Assembly (NCBI GenBank): GCA_043801855.1
Contig: JAZDLQ010000017.1
Location: forward strand, 62,001-126,000
Reading direction: 5' to 3'
DNA: 64,000 bases
Source of the DNA: CAYTWW01 sp043801855
GTDB taxonomy: Archaea > Nanobdellota > Nanobdellia > Woesearchaeales > GW2011-AR15
Below the pieces are notes generated by a model, which did not search any database, was not told the DNA's origin, and saw only the letters and a program-made list of their open reading frames with translations. Both the position numbers and the translations under genes were made by a program. Numbering within the stretch: position 1 is the stretch's first letter; each line of letters begins with the position of its first letter. Of this stretch, positions 1-13,900 are shown piece after piece.

Positions 1-269
1 TCTTTATGCTTGCTCTCTATTCTTTGGCAGCGGACATCGCTTTTAGAGTTAACTCCTTTTTCGCGAAACTTTTTTGGTATAAGAAAATAAATTGTAGAAT
101 CATTTTTTCCCCTCATTGAGATCCTTGATTCATTAAGGCAGGCGCCTTCGGCAAAAATATGTATATTTTCCATGAATCCCTTTAGAGCAAGCGATTCTTC
201 TTTCCCAAGAGAAATATTGTGAGTGACACTTCCGTCCTCTTCAAGCTTTGCATTAAGGATAGTTCCCAT
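1..269 (-). CDS. Conserved-looking protein of unknown function, C-terminus off the window
   Basis: An open frame runs from an ATG at 269 to the window edge with no stop, giving about 89 residues that begin MGTILNAKLEEDGSVTH. A GAGG ribosome-binding sequence lies about 8 bases upstream, near 277-281. The composition is soluble and mixed charged (for example RGKNDSTIYFLIPKKFREK), with no signal peptide or membrane segment in the visible part. It lies 139 bases downstream of the DUF835-like gene on the same strand and may be cotranscribed with it. I do not recognise the family. Because the same DUF835-like family is tied to chemosensory genes elsewhere in this window, a signalling role is possible, but that is only context. 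Confidence 0.6.
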   Translation of the reverse strand, partial: MGTILNAKLEEDGSVTHNISLGKEESLALKGFMENIHIFAEGACLNESRISMRGKNDSTIYFLIPKKFREKGVNSKSDVRCQRIESKHK

Positions 270-408
270 TCATCTGCTCCTCTTTTAATATATTGGCTAA
301 AACCATAATCCTATCAACCCCTGAATTTGCTAAACGAGAACCCTATATAAATTTTTCTTTTGAGAAAAACAAAATAGTTTCATGCATTATATTTGTAACA
401 ATAAAGTT

Positions 409-936
409 TCAATCCATTGCAACAACGCTGTCTACAAACATATTTAAGTCTTTTACTAATTCTTCGCTATCCTCTTTTAATGCGACAAAAACAGATTTTT
501 TTCCAAGCACCCGTATCTTGGTGATAAGGTTATGCGTAAACTTAATGACTGAATTTATATCCTGATAAACAATAAGCGTTGAAATTGTGTCAAAAATAGC
601 GTTATCGCATCCCTTGTCAGACAAACCTTCTGAAAATGCAAGGCTGATATCTGTCAATGCAGTAGGTGATGAAATATATGTGCAGTTATTAGTATTAGTG
701 GTAGACTGGACAGTATTAGTGATTGCATCAACAAAATAAAATTTGGAAGCTTCAATATTTCTCGACTTAAGCGCATTTACAATAGTGTTACTCGGTTTAT
801 TTAGAGTAACATAACAGACTTTATTTGATATGCTGCTTACAAGAGATAGAAGTTCCTGGGAATTTTTTATATAATTTCCCTTGCTCATTACAACTAGAGT
901 TACTTCACTATTAAGTAAATCCTCTTTTATTCCCAT
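409..936 (-). CDS. DUF835-like protein (Walker-less RecA/KaiC-like fold, inferred), paralog 1
   Basis: A 175-residue soluble protein. It shares a layout with the products of 47064-47606 and 63252-63788: an N-terminal hydrophobic strand (VTLVVMSKG), then YVTLNKPSNT, then FYFVDAIT, then ISSPTALTDISLAF, then a predicted strand-helix with ISTLIVYQDINSVIKF. This order resembles archaeal DUF835/DUF7504-type proteins, which look like RecA/KaiC folds without the phosphate-binding loop. The family assignment is from pattern memory and not a search. No Walker A motif is visible. A TATA-like stretch on the minus strand near 999-1018 could drive it. It sits upstream of the unknown gene at 1-269. The two other paralogs sit beside CheC-like genes, so a signalling-adaptor role is inferred. 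Confidence 0.6.
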   Translation of the reverse strand: MGIKEDLLNSEVTLVVMSKGNYIKNSQELLSLVSSISNKVCYVTLNKPSNTIVNALKSRNIEASKFYFVDAITNTVQSTTNTNNCTYISSPTALTDISLAFSEGLSDKGCDNAIFDTISTLIVYQDINSVIKFTHNLITKIRVLGKKSVFVALKEDSEELVKDLNMFVDSVVAMD

Positions 937-1384
937 TATTTTTGGTAAATATAAACTCCTTTTTAACTCTTTTGTATAAATTACGGCAAATAAAAAGCTT
1001 TATATATCATATAAATTATTATTTTGCTTGGGGGTTGATGCTAGTCAATTATCATTGTTATTTGCATAATTAAGCACTGTTGGTGACTTATTGATCGTCT
1101 ACTGCGCTTATCTTGAAACAGACAAATAGCTTTATTTTTGATTTTGCACCTTATGTTGCCATTCCTGCATGATAGAGCAAGATTCTTTTTGGTTTTAGAA
1201 ATATTTATAAATTATACTCTTTTTGATATATTATTATATCTTAAAAGATATAACTGATTGAAAAAATAAAATTATAATAAAAACTTTTATATAGTATAAT
1301 TATAACTAAGAAAAGATATAACATTATACTATAAAAGATATAATACTCATCAGAGGGAAAACAATTAAAGAGGGAAAGAGGGGG
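937..1384. promoter_or_regulatory. Divergent intergenic region
   Basis: About 450 bases separate the minus-strand DUF835-like gene from the plus-strand regulator gene. The part near 999-1018 is TATA-rich and suits a minus-strand promoter. The part from about 1205 to 1345 is extremely A/T rich, with a candidate plus-strand TATA box near 1284-1294 and repeated AAAAGATATAA motifs. Between about 1025 and 1200 I see no RNA gene or open frame worth reporting. Confidence 0.5.
1234..1343. promoter_or_regulatory. Palindrome and AAAAGATATAA repeats, likely operator
   Basis: TTATATCTTAAAAGATATAA at 1234-1253 is a 9-base perfect inverted repeat around a 2-base centre. The 11-mer AAAAGATATAA also occurs at 1311-1321 and 1333-1343, flanking the likely transcription start of the regulator/giant-protein series. 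Three copies of one half-site close to the start of a winged-helix regulator gene suggest autoregulation. The binding protein is not known. Confidence 0.45.
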
Positions 1385-1972
1385 CTGGAATCTGAGATAG
1401 TTTCGCTTTTCAATAGAGATATAACTCTTTTAGCGAGCATCAATCAGCTTTCCAAAAAATTAAACAAGGCATACCCTTACATAAACAAAAAGGTAAGCGA
1501 GCTTATCCAGCAGGACGTATTTAAGAAAATTGATGTAGGAAGGTCTTATCTTTGCTCTGTAAACCTAAAAAATGAGCGCGCAGTTTTTCTTCTATCAATA
1601 AATGAGATTGACAAAAAAGAGGCGTTCATAAAAAAGAACAAGGATATCAGGCTTGATGACATCCATTCATTAAAATCAAAATTCAAAGTCCATACTATCC
1701 TTTATTCATCAGGCAGCCTGATATTTGTCCTTGATTACATAAATGACAAAGATGCGATATTAAACCAGTATCCATCACTTAAAAAAATAAGCACCCTTTT
1801 TTTTGATAAGCAAAGTTTCCAGGAATATATCTTGTCAGATAGGGAAGTCATCGATAATCACATCCTTATCTACTCGTTTGAAAAATTCTTTGAACTGCTT
1901 TCTGAAATTGATGACCGGCTTATGCTTAAACATTCTTCAATATTTGGCAAAAACAGAGGCGGCCTGCAATGA
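1385..1972 (+). CDS. Winged-helix transcriptional regulator with a non-standard start codon
   Basis: The frame ending with TGA at 1970-1972 is open through 195 codons from a CTG at 1385, but has no ATG, GTG or TTG near its front, so simple gene callers would miss it. The start is uncertain: CTG at 1385 behind a GAGGG stretch is my choice, and an in-frame ATT at 1364 behind AGAGGG is an alternative. The first 60 residues read as a winged helix (DITLLASINQLSKKLNKAYPYINKKVSELI with a wing after it). The C-terminal part (TILYSSGSLIFVLDYI) looks like a ligand or dimer domain. The stop overlaps the ATG of the giant protein (ATGA), so the two are probably translationally coupled. It may regulate the surface operon and itself. 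Confidence 0.7.
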   Translation: MESEIVSLFNRDITLLASINQLSKKLNKAYPYINKKVSELIQQDVFKKIDVGRSYLCSVNLKNERAVFLLSINEIDKKEAFIKKNKDIRLDDIHSLKSKFKVHTILYSSGSLIFVLDYINDKDAILNQYPSLKKISTLFFDKQSFQEYILSDREVIDNHILIYSFEKFFELLSEIDDRLMLKHSSIFGKNRGGLQ

Positions 1973-4900
1973 AAAAAAAGCTTAGCCTGATTTTGTGTGT
2001 AGTTGTATTTTCAGCGATTGCTTCTATTAGTTATGCAAATGCTGGTTATGTCTCTAAATATATTGCGCTTGAAAAAGAAACATATGCAGCAAAAGAAAGG
2101 ATAAATATCATCATTGATGCGCAGTCGCTTCCACAACTTAGCCTAAGGATATTAAGCGCTGAAAAAGAATATAGCTATTCTGGCCCTAAAAATACAGTAT
2201 TTTTCTTGACGCAGTCAAATGGCCTGCATACAGTTGAGCTTTACAGCCAGAATATTTTAATCGATTCAGTTTCTTTTAATGTAAGCGATACCTTGCCAAT
2301 AGTTTCACAACCTGAAATTAAAGAAGATGTATTACAAAAAAATTTTTCATTAATAAAAAACGATTCGGAAACAATTAATCAGCCTGTCCCTGCTCAGCAT
2401 TCTAAAAGCCATTACCTTACTCTTGACAGAAAAGTCTATTATGAAAAAACCCCCGTAAGCATTAACCTATCAGCAGACCGATTCAAAAATGAGTCTGTTC
2501 TTGTAATAAAATATGCTGATAAGGAATATAAATTCATGAGTGAACTGACTGACACCATTAATTACATTCCATACACTCCTGGTAATTATTCGATCATACT
2601 AAAAGACCTAGTAAATAATATTATTGAATCAGTTGACTTTGAGGTATTAAAAAATGGAGCAGAAATTCCGCAAACTGATATCCATTTAAATATAACTGAG
2701 CAAAACAATCCAGGATTAAGCCAAGCTTTGCCTTCTATAAATAGTTCAATTCTAAATAGTTCTGTTCTAAATAATTCTAATGTCTCTTTTGGTAGTTTAT
2801 TAAATGATACAATAAGCATATTTGAAAATAATATATCCGAATTTCAAAATATCACGAATAGCACTGATAATTATCATTTGATGCCATTAGATAATCTAAC
2901 TAATCTAGTTGCAAAACCAAGGCAATTTATTAAAAACAGCAAAGGAGTATTAATGGATGCAACGTTTAATTTGACACAGGAAGCAGTAATTTTAGAAGCT
3001 TTTAATGGTTCTTTTGAAAATATTTCTTCTATTAAAAAATATAGTGCAACATTCAAGCCAAGATCAAAAAAAGATTTTGAACTAAAATTCAATGAATTTG
3101 CATTCAATGATACAACTGAAATCAAATTTGAAGAGATTGATGTTTCCCAAGTAATTAGGCATAAAGAGCTTGCTGGGCTTGATGTTAAAGATGCATTTGC
3201 AATAGACCCAACGCAGCTTGATTTTGCAAGCGCGCAGATAACAACGATTGCAAAAGGAACATCCCTTTACAAGTGCAAAGAATATGATTTTACAAGCCAG
3301 ATCTGCAATGGTTCCTGGATTAAAATAATGGATTTGATTCCAGGGCAGGAGTATTCTGTTGAGATATCACATGATGACCCTGCTTTTGCAGAAGTTGGCG
3401 TTGCCTCAATTAATTCACTCAAATCAATATACTATCCCGGGGAAACAGCAGAGCTTCTAATAGTTGTGCTTGACAGGTATGGATACTTGGCAGGAAACGC
3501 AAATGTTAGTGTAATTATTACAAGCCCAGCAAACTACAGCTATTTTTTATCAACAGATATAGGTTCGATTACAACTTTTGAAAGAGGGATTTACAGCGCC
3601 AATTTTACAGGCACGATGGATGAAGGGTATTATACAATGCTTGTTTTTGCGTCAGGAATTAATGTAAACCAGACAATGAGCTCATATTTTATCGTAAAGA
3701 ATTATTATGAATTTGATATAATAAGAAATGCTCCAGTTACAATTGACCCATGGAAAAATTATTTTAATGTAAGTATTGAAATTATCTCAAACAATTATAC
3801 TGGTACATTTAATTTTACAGAAAAAATTCCACTAAATTTCTCAATTATTGAAGCGCCTGGCGCAATATTAACTCAAGATGATGCCTTTAGGTATCTGACA
3901 TGGCGTGATGTGTATAATAGCACCAATTTTACATATTCTGCAAATGCGCCATTGATAACACCTGACCTTTATTCTATTGGTCCAGCGCAGATTTATTTTG
4001 ATAGCCAGATATTTGAAGAGGGGAGGCCTTGGTTTATTGCAGTAGATCCGCAGTTTGCTGCGTCAGCTAAATATGAAATATCACTAGCTTCCCTTGATAA
4101 CCAGACATTTGTAATCTCTTATATTGATGCAACATCATATGCAGCATGCTTTCAAGTGCTTGCAACAAATGGGACAGCTCTAGTTGGTGAGACTTGCCCA
4201 AACGCAAATGTAGATGTTGATGGAAGAATTGATATTGCAGCAATTAATAGGACGCACTTTGCGATAAATATCTATGATGGGACAGCTGCTGATAATAATG
4301 ATGAGTACTATATATATAATAGGAATGGAAACCAGGAGCTTGGAAGGACAGAGTTTGATGCAAATGCTGGAACAAACGTCGATACAACAGTATGCTCACT
4401 GACCGATAGGCTTGTTTTCAATTGGCAAGACCCAAATGATGGAAACGATGACCATGGTGAGATATGGAGTTATCGTGGAGTAAATCTTGTAGGCGAAACA
4501 GATATTGATGCAAATAGTGCACCTGGTGCAACGCTGCAAAACTTAGCTGATTGCGCAGCAATTTCATCTACAAGATGGATTGCAGCAGAATATGATGATC
4601 AGGCAAATTCAGCTACTGTTGCAGTCTATTCAAATACATTTGCGGCAGCAATTGCGCTATTTAATGTTGATGCAAATGTTGGAGAGACAGGACAAGTTGC
4701 AGTAACTGCGTTAAAAAATAACAGATATGCATTCCTTTATTATGATAGTAACACTCAGGACATTTCTTTTGCGATAGGCGATATTACTGGTGATGTAAAT
4801 ACCTACATCACTGGCCCAAAAGTGATTGAGAATAATCCTGGAACTTCAGCAAGGGTTGGTGTTACTGAAGTTCTTGTAAATGGTGTTAGCTATGTTGCAG

Positions 4901-7900
4901 GTACATGGTATGAGCAGGCAACAGGAACTATCAGAGCAGCTGTTTTTGACCAATATGGAAACTTAACTGTTCCAATATTTACTGTTGAAAATAACCCAAG
5001 TGCAACAAACCTTCTTTTGGGAATTACAGGAGGAGATTCGCTGTCAGGCACAAGCCTTTGCAACAGGAATTTTATAGTTGCATATACAGATAGCGCAAAT
5101 ACAGCACAATATAAAAGATACAATTATCACGGAGAGCCTTGGGATGGCATATGTGTTACAGATTCTCAAGTGCCATCAATAAGTTTGAATGTGCCTTATA
5201 ACAACTCTGTTTATACTTATTCAAACATCACTTTTAATATTACAGCAATTGACAACCGTGACATCAGCCTTTGGTGTAATATTAGTGTTGATGGCGTATT
5301 AAGAGTTACAAATTACAGCGCAGCAAACAATTCATTTAATTTAACAACAATTAATGTTGCTGATGGATATCATTCATGGAACGCAAGCTGCGCTGATGAT
5401 GATAACAACCGCAACTTTACGCAGTTAAGCTATTTTTCTGTTGATGTTTTAGACAATAAGCAGGTTGATGATTCAGAAGGAGTTGATGTAGCAGGAATTG
5501 CTCTTGACAACACAACAATTGTAACAGCATGGATAGACACAAAAGATTCAAAAGCCTCTTTTGCAATCTGGAACACAAATGGCACCCTTATTAAAGAACA
5601 AACTGTAGTTGATTCATTAGTTGACACAATTAGCAGGATTGCAATTACTCCTATAAATACAACTCATTTTATAATTTCTATAGTAGATGGCCCTGAAGAT
5701 GACCTTGACTTTTATATCTATGACAGGAATGCAACTCTTGTTTTAGGAAAAACAGAAGCAGACAATGATATCGGTGCATTTACAGATGTCAAAATATGCC
5801 AGCTTGGAACACAGTTTGTCTTAGTAGACGCAAATGACAATGACAATGATGCAGATTTTAGAGTTTATAACAATATTGGGACAATTGCTGTCACAGAATT
5901 AAATGTAGATGGTGGAATGGAGCCCGATGTATCGCTAAATAATCTTGTTGATTGCGCAGCTCTATCATCAACTAGATGGGTCTATTCATGGTTTGACGAC
6001 GGTTCTGATGTTGTAAGTTATTCAGTTAGGGATAATGCAGGAACAAGTATAATTGGCCAGACTAATATTGACGCTGCATCTGGCGGCACAGCGCAGGTTG
6101 CATCAGTTGGTTTACGTAACAACAGGTTTGCATATGCATTTTATGATGCAGCTGCAACTACTGTTTATTTAACGATCAGGGAATTAAGTGGTGCAGTTGT
6201 AAATACAATTCTTGCAAATACTGTACTTGATGCAACAGCAGGCGCATCAAGCAGGGTTGCGGTTACTGAGGTTGAATTTGGAGGCGTAAGCCATGTGGCA
6301 GTAGCGTGGCAGGATACAACAACAGGTGATATAAAAGCTGCTGTTTATGATTCCGATGGAGCAGTTGTTGCACCTCCATTTACAATCACTGCAAATGAAG
6401 ATGATGCATACAGCCTAATTTCATTAGTTGGAACAAATTCATTATTGAATTTTGGCTTATGCGACGGCAAATTTGCAATTATATATACAAATTCATCGAA
6501 TAATTTAATGTTTGATACTTTTTTTGATGTTGGCGTTCCATGGGATGGAAAATGCACTCCTGATGAGACGCCTCCTGCTATATCATTAATTGAGCCTATA
6601 GCATATGCAAATTATACCAATTCAAGCATATTGTTTAACTGGAGTGCAGCAGATAATATTGATCCAACAGTTCTTTGCAATCTTTATGTTGATGGAATAA
6701 GAAAAGCAGAGAATATTTCAACAGGAACTGATGATTTTGCTAATTATACATTAGGGATACCTGATGGAAACCACACATGGAATGTATCATGCTTTGATTC
6801 CAGGCTTAACTTAAATACAAGTGTGACAAGATACTTCACTGTTGATGTCCCTCAAGGTTATATTGATTCAAATGAGGCAGTTGATGTTGATATGGCAGCA
6901 ATTGATAATACAACATTAATTGTTGCATGGATTGATAATCAGGCAGGAAGGCCTGCTTCATTTGAAGTTTGGAGCACTAATGGTACATTATTAGTTGATC
7001 AGACAATAGTTGATGCAACTGGTGACAGGGATTCAAGAGTTGCAGTAAGCGCAATAAATAGGACGCATTTTGCTTTTGTTGTTGCAGATGGCCCTGATGA
7101 TGATATTGATATATATGTCTATCATAAAAATGGTTCAAGATCAATTGGGCCAACGCAGCTTAGCGCTGACACTGCAATTTTTACTGATACTTTTGCTTGC
7201 AGCCTTGGAAACAGGTTTGTTGCAGGATATGCAAATGATTTTGATAATGATGCTGATTTTCAGATTTACACAAATGCCGGTGCGCAGGTATTAATAGAAA
7301 CAAATGTTGATGGCGGCATGAATCCAGATGAACGGAGCCAAAACTTAATTGACTGCACAGTACTTTCTTCTACAAGATGGATATATTCATGGTTTGATGA
7401 CGGCTCAAATTTTGTAAGCATTGCAGCAAGAGATGAAGCAGGAACAAATGTTGTTGCCCAGACAAACATTGATGCAGCTGTTGGCGAGCAGGCGCAGGTT
7501 GCCTCAGCTAATCTGCTGAATAATAAGTTTGGGTTTTTATATTATGATTCAACAAATAACAACATAAATTACACTGTAAGGGAGTTATCTGGTGCAGCTT
7601 TCACAACAATTTTACCTAGCACTCTTCTTGATGATAATGCAGGAGCAGTTGCAGTTCTAAGCGCTGCTGAAATAAGTGATGGCATTGAAAGCTATAATGC
7701 GTTTGTATGGCAGGATAATGATGCAGGAAACATAAAAGCAGCAGTAATAGATTCTAATGGTACAATAATCACAGCGCCTTTTGTAATTAACAGCGCCCCT
7801 GATGCATCATACCAGCTTATTGATGCAGTCGGTTATGATTCAGTTATAAATAATGGCTTATGCCCTGGAACATTTGCTGTTGCATATACAAATTCATCTG

Positions 7901-10900
7901 CTGAATTTACATTTGATTTGTTTTATTTTAATGGTGAGAGATGGGATGGTGTATGCAGATACACACCACCTTCAATTGCATTTTCATACCCAACACCTGG
8001 CGATGGCGTTCAAACGTCAAATGACAGTGTCCAATTGAAAGTAAGTATAAATGAATCAAACATGAAAAGCCTTACATTCACATGGGATGGCACAGGATAT
8101 ACGCACTTTGATGACTCGCTTGTTTTGATGTATAACTTAGATAATGTCTCAGCAATTGGTGAGACTGGTACAAGAGTAGTTGACTTAAGCGTTCATGGTA
8201 ATAATGGAACAGTAACTAATGCAGTTGCAAACGCAAGCTGCCAATTTAACGGCTGCTATTATTTTGACGGTAATAATGATTACATACAAACTGCTGATGC
8301 ACCCGAACTTGGCCAACGCGTAAATTTTACTGTATCAATGTGGGTCTATGATACTGATCCTAGAGTTGATCGACAACTTGAGAAAGGCGATTCATATTTT
8401 TTCCTTGATGATATAAATGCTGGAGGGTGTGCGAACCCTGGCAGGTGGCAGTTTTTAGTTAAGCAAAGCAATGTTAACTTTTGTGTCGAAGATACTGTAG
8501 CGCATGAGCAGAGCAGATGGTATCATATACTTGGGATGAAAAATGACACGCATATTTCAATATATGTAGATGGCGTGTACAAGGCAAGTACAACTTTATC
8601 TGGCTTAATCGATGACGATGACCTTGCACTAATGATTGGCGCAGATGATTCAGCAAGCAATGATTTTATAGGATTAATCGATGAAGTAAGGATCTATAAT
8701 AACACTTTTAACAGTTCAGAAATAAGGCAATTGTATTATTCAAGCCTGAATAAATATGCAAGTGATAAATGGTATCTAACTGTAAATGAAGGCGACCTTG
8801 CCTTTGATGGCAACACCTATAAGGCTCAAGTGTATGATAATTACGGAAGCACAAGATCTACTGGGCAAAGGACACTTAACTATTATCTATATAGTTTGAT
8901 AGATACAGACCCTCTTGTAGATATTGATACAATTGCAATAGATTCAACAAAAACAGTTCTTGCCTGGATTGACGGCGGAAGCTTTGAAGCTGATTTTGAA
9001 ATCTGGGACACTAATGGAACAATTCTTGTTTTTAGTTCTACAATTGATGCAACTGGAAATGCTGAAAGCAGAATTGCTCTTGCAGCAATAAACACAACAA
9101 CATATGTTATTGGAATATCTGATGGCCCTGATACTGATGATGATATTGATTTTTATATCTATGATATTTCCGGATACTTATTGTCTGGGCCAACTGAAGT
9201 AGATGACAATATTGGGGATGCAGGTTCAGATGAGAGTGACGTTGCACTGTGCCAGCTTGGCGACAGGTTTGCAATACCTTATGTTGATGACACTGATGTA
9301 ACAGATAATTCTGCATCATTTTGGATGTATTACAACAACGGCTCATCGATTCCTGTAAGCTATGGGCACCTTGATGATGTTATTGCTCCTGGCAGGACAA
9401 GGCAGAACCTGATTGATTGCGCAGCATTAAGCTCTTCTAGGTGGGCTTCTGTCTGGTTTGATGATAACGATAATGATGCTACAATGAGGCTTGTTGATAG
9501 TGACGGGAATTTTTTAACTATTGAAACAGATCTAGATACTGATATTGGTGAAATTGGACAAGTCGCATCAGCCGGGCTTCCTGATGGAAGGTTTGCAGTT
9601 GCATACTATGATTCAACAGCATTAACTATTGCAATTAGTGTTCAGGATACAAGTACAGATGCATTTGTTCCAGTTTTAGCGCCGACAGTGATTGATGCAA
9701 GTGCAGGAGCAGACAGCAGGGTGTCAGTAGCAGAAGTTGAGTCTTCTCTTGGAGGAAGCAATTTTGTAGTTGCTTGGCGCGATACAAATGCAGGTGATAT
9801 AAAAGCAGCGGTATATGATGATGATGGCCTACAGGTAACAGCGCCATTCACTATAACAACTCTGCCGCATGCAACATCCCTTATACTTGATGTTGTTGGC
9901 ACAAATTCTCTTTTAGGCTTTGGCCTTTGCAGTGATAATTTTGGAATATCATATGCAAATTCAACTGGTTCATCAGTTTTTGAAATATTCAATATTGATG
10001 GGTCACATTGGAATGGCATATGTGAAAAGTCACCCCCATTAATTGAATATACTGGGCAGACTCCTGCTGACCTGTCTTTTTCAACAGTCACTTCATTTGA
10101 AATGAATGTAAGCATAAATGAGTCAAACCTGCGCGATGTCACATTATCTATGGATAGGGTTGATTATAGTATTTATGATTCAACTCTTGCACTAATGTTT
10201 AATTTTGATAATATAAGTTCAATTGGAGATAACGCAACAAGAGCGCTTGATGTAAGCAGATATGGAAAAAATGGGACAATCAACGGGCCATTGTCATGGA
10301 CATCAAGCGGAAAGTATGGGGGCGCTTATTCATTCAGTGACAATGCAGATTATATTTCAGTTCCAAATGATGCAACACTTGATTTACAGTCAGCATTTAC
10401 ATTAAGCGCATGGATAAGGCCTGATAATTCAGGAAATTCTGATTACCAATCTATAATTACAAAAGAAACTGCAAGTGATAATCGGAATTATTGGCTTACA
10501 TTATGGACTGACGGAACACTGCATCTAAGGTTTTCAAGTTCATCGTTTGCAAGTGACTGTGATGCGGCAGGAGCAACAGACCTTCGTGATGGGACTTGGC
10601 ATCATGTTGCAGGAATTTATAATGGGACGCACTGCCAACTTTTCCTTGATGGTGCAACGCATGCGACAGACACAGTTGCTGCATCTCCTCAAGGGATTGG
10701 CTCATCTTTGTACATTGGATATGCGCAAGGAACCGCAGGAAGAGGGTTTGATGGATTAATAGATGAAGTAAGAATTTTTAATACAGCATATAATTACAGC
10801 GACGTAAGACAGCTTTATTCCTCAAGCCTAAATAAATATGATACAGACAAATGGCTGTTTTACTCAAAGGAAGAAAACCTTTCAACAGAACAGCACCATT

Positions 10901-13900
10901 ATAGCTTAACATCAATTGACTTGTTTGGAAACACAAATTCAACTGCAGAGCGCGGCTATTCAGTTTATCAGCAGGGTATCTTGGATGATTATGGGATGAT
11001 TGATTTGTCCCTTGCATCACTTGATAATACAACTGTAGTTCTTGCGTGGATTGATGCACAGAATTATGATGCATCATTTCAGGTAAGAAGCACAAATGGG
11101 ACAATTATTGCAGGAGAAAATGATATTGATATTAATGGAAATGCAACAAGCAGGATATCAGTAACTCAACTTAACAGGACAACATTTGCAATAGGAATAG
11201 TTGATGATCCTGAAGATGATGTTGATTATTTCATATTCAATAGAGATGGCACAAGAGTTTTATCGCGAACACAGGCAGATAATGATGTTGGTGCAAATAC
11301 AGATATCTCTCTTTGCACGTTTGGCGCAAGATTTGCAATAGCAAATGCAAACGATCAGGACAATGATGCAGATTATAGGATTTATTCAAGAGAAGGCGCT
11401 TTGCAGGTATCTGAATTAAATGTTGATGGTGGAATGGAGCCAGATGTGCAGTTGCATAACCTTGTCTCCTGTGCTGGTTTAAGCGCAACACGATATGCTT
11501 ATTCATGGTTTGATGATGGCAGTAATGTAGTTAGCGTTTCAATTATCAATGAGACAGGTGGTGCTGTAATAGCACAGACTAATATTGACGGCGCATCAGG
11601 TGAAGCAGCTCAGGTTGCAATAGCAGGCATGCGAAATAATATGTTTGGCTATATATTTTATGATGCAGCAGCAATAACCGTATATGGTACAATTAGGCAG
11701 GTAAATGGGGTTGCGCTGACATCAATTCTTGCAAATACTGTACTAGATGCAACACTTGGCGCATGGAGCCGGGTTTCTTCTGCTGAAATTGAATCATATG
11801 GAAAAAGCTATATTGCATTTGGATGGCAGGATACAACATCAGGCGATATTAAAGTAACTGTTTATAATGCATCAGGAAGTGTTATTACATCTCCTTTTGT
11901 TGTTGCACAAAACATTAGCGCAAGTAACGTCTTATTTGAAATCGCTGGAACAAATTCACTATTAGGCTTTGGCCTTTGCGATGAAACATTTGCAATAGCT
12001 TATACTAATTCATCAGGAACAGCAGTGATTGACACCTACGATATATATGGAAACAAATGGAACGGGATATGCGATAGAAATGCGCCAATTGCATCATTTG
12101 TAAATCCAACTCCAGCAGATAGGGCTCCAATTACACAGGATTTTTTTACAATAAATGTAAGCATCAATGAATCCTCGCTTAGCAAAATAAATTATGCATT
12201 TGACTTATCCAGTTACTTAATTTATGATTCAAATACAAAACTTTTGCTTAATTTTGATAATCTTACTTCAATTGGAGAAAACAGTTCAATAGTTGCTGAT
12301 ATAAGCAGTTATGGAAATATTGGAAATGTAACTGGCGCATTATTAAATACAAGCCTCTGTAAAACAGGCTTTGGAAAATGCTACAGCTTTGATGGCAATT
12401 TGGATTCAATTGAATTTCAGGATAGCGATTCACTATCGCTTAGCGTTAATTTTACTGTTTCAATGTGGCTATATGACACTTCAGTGCAGAATGATAATAT
12501 GCTTGAGAAAGGCGACTCATATTTTATAAAAGATGACTGGACTGCAGACGGATGCACAACAGCTGGAAGATTCCAGTTCCTAGTTAGGCAGAGCAATACA
12601 AATTATTGTGTAGAAGATTTAGCAGCACACAATCAAAACCAATGGTACAATGTAGTTGGTGTCAAAAATGATTCTCATATTTCAATATATGTAAATGGCG
12701 TTTATAGATCAAGTAGCGCACTTGCAGGAAACATCGATGATGATAACCTTCCGCTAGTTATTGGTGCAGATGATTCAGCGTCAGCAGATTTTATTGGTTT
12801 AGTTGATAAAGTTGCAATTTTTGGAAAAGCACTAAGCAGCGCAGAAGTAGCGCTTCTTTATAACATAAATATATACAAAACAGATGCAACAGGCTATGCT
12901 TTAGAAATAAACCAGACAGCCCTAACTCTAGGCATGCATAACTATACAGCATCAGCTATGGACACTTCATTAAATACGCGCCAGCTTGAAACCAGATTAA
13001 TTTCATATTATTCACTTAGTTACCTTGATAATAATCCTTTCCTTGACATTGAACTTGCCGCTCTTGACAACACAACTGTAGTAATTGCATATATTGATTC
13101 TTACACTAATGAATCATCATTTTATATAATGGACACAAATGGAACTGTTTTGGTTGGTGAAGTAGATATAGATGTTGATGGTAATTTTGAATCAAGAATA
13201 TCAGTTGCGCCAATTAGCAGGAATAGTTTTGTGATTGCAATAATTGATGGGCCTGAAGACGATGTTGATTTTTTTATATATAATAGGACCGGCGGGATTG
13301 TGCGCGATAGGACTCAAGTGTCTGCTAATATTGCGTCAGCAGTTGGAGATTCTCATAGTGATATTGGCCTATGCCAACTAGGAGATAGGTTTATTATCAC
13401 TTATGCAAAAGATATTGGCGCAGGCTCAGACCAGGATGCTGAATTTCAGGTTTGGACAAACGCAGGAGTCTTAGTTACAGGAGAAACAGCAGTTGATGAT
13501 GTGATGAATGCAGAGCATTATAATTATAATTATGTTGACTGCGCAGCAACATCAGCCTCCAGATGGATCTATACATGGTTTGATGATGGAGATAATGATA
13601 TCTCAGTATCTCTTAGAAACCAGGTCGGAACTGCGGTTTTAGGTGCAGGTGACCTTGACACTGATGTTGGCGAAACAGCTGCTGTTGCTGCAACGGGTCT
13701 TCGAAACAATCGCTTTGCAACAGTATTTTTTGATTCAACTGACAATGACATCTCTTTTGAAATAAGGGATGTAACTGGTGACTCTTCTTATGCAATGGTA
13801 ATTGATAATTATGACATAGATGCAGATCCTGGAACAGAAAGCCGTGTTGCTGCTGCAGAAATTGAATATAACGGGCAAAGCTATTTTGTAGCAGCATGGC

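Noticed and set aside
1803..1985. 60-codon frame just before the giant gene
   Set aside because: It is out of frame with the convincing winged-helix protein encoded over the same bases.
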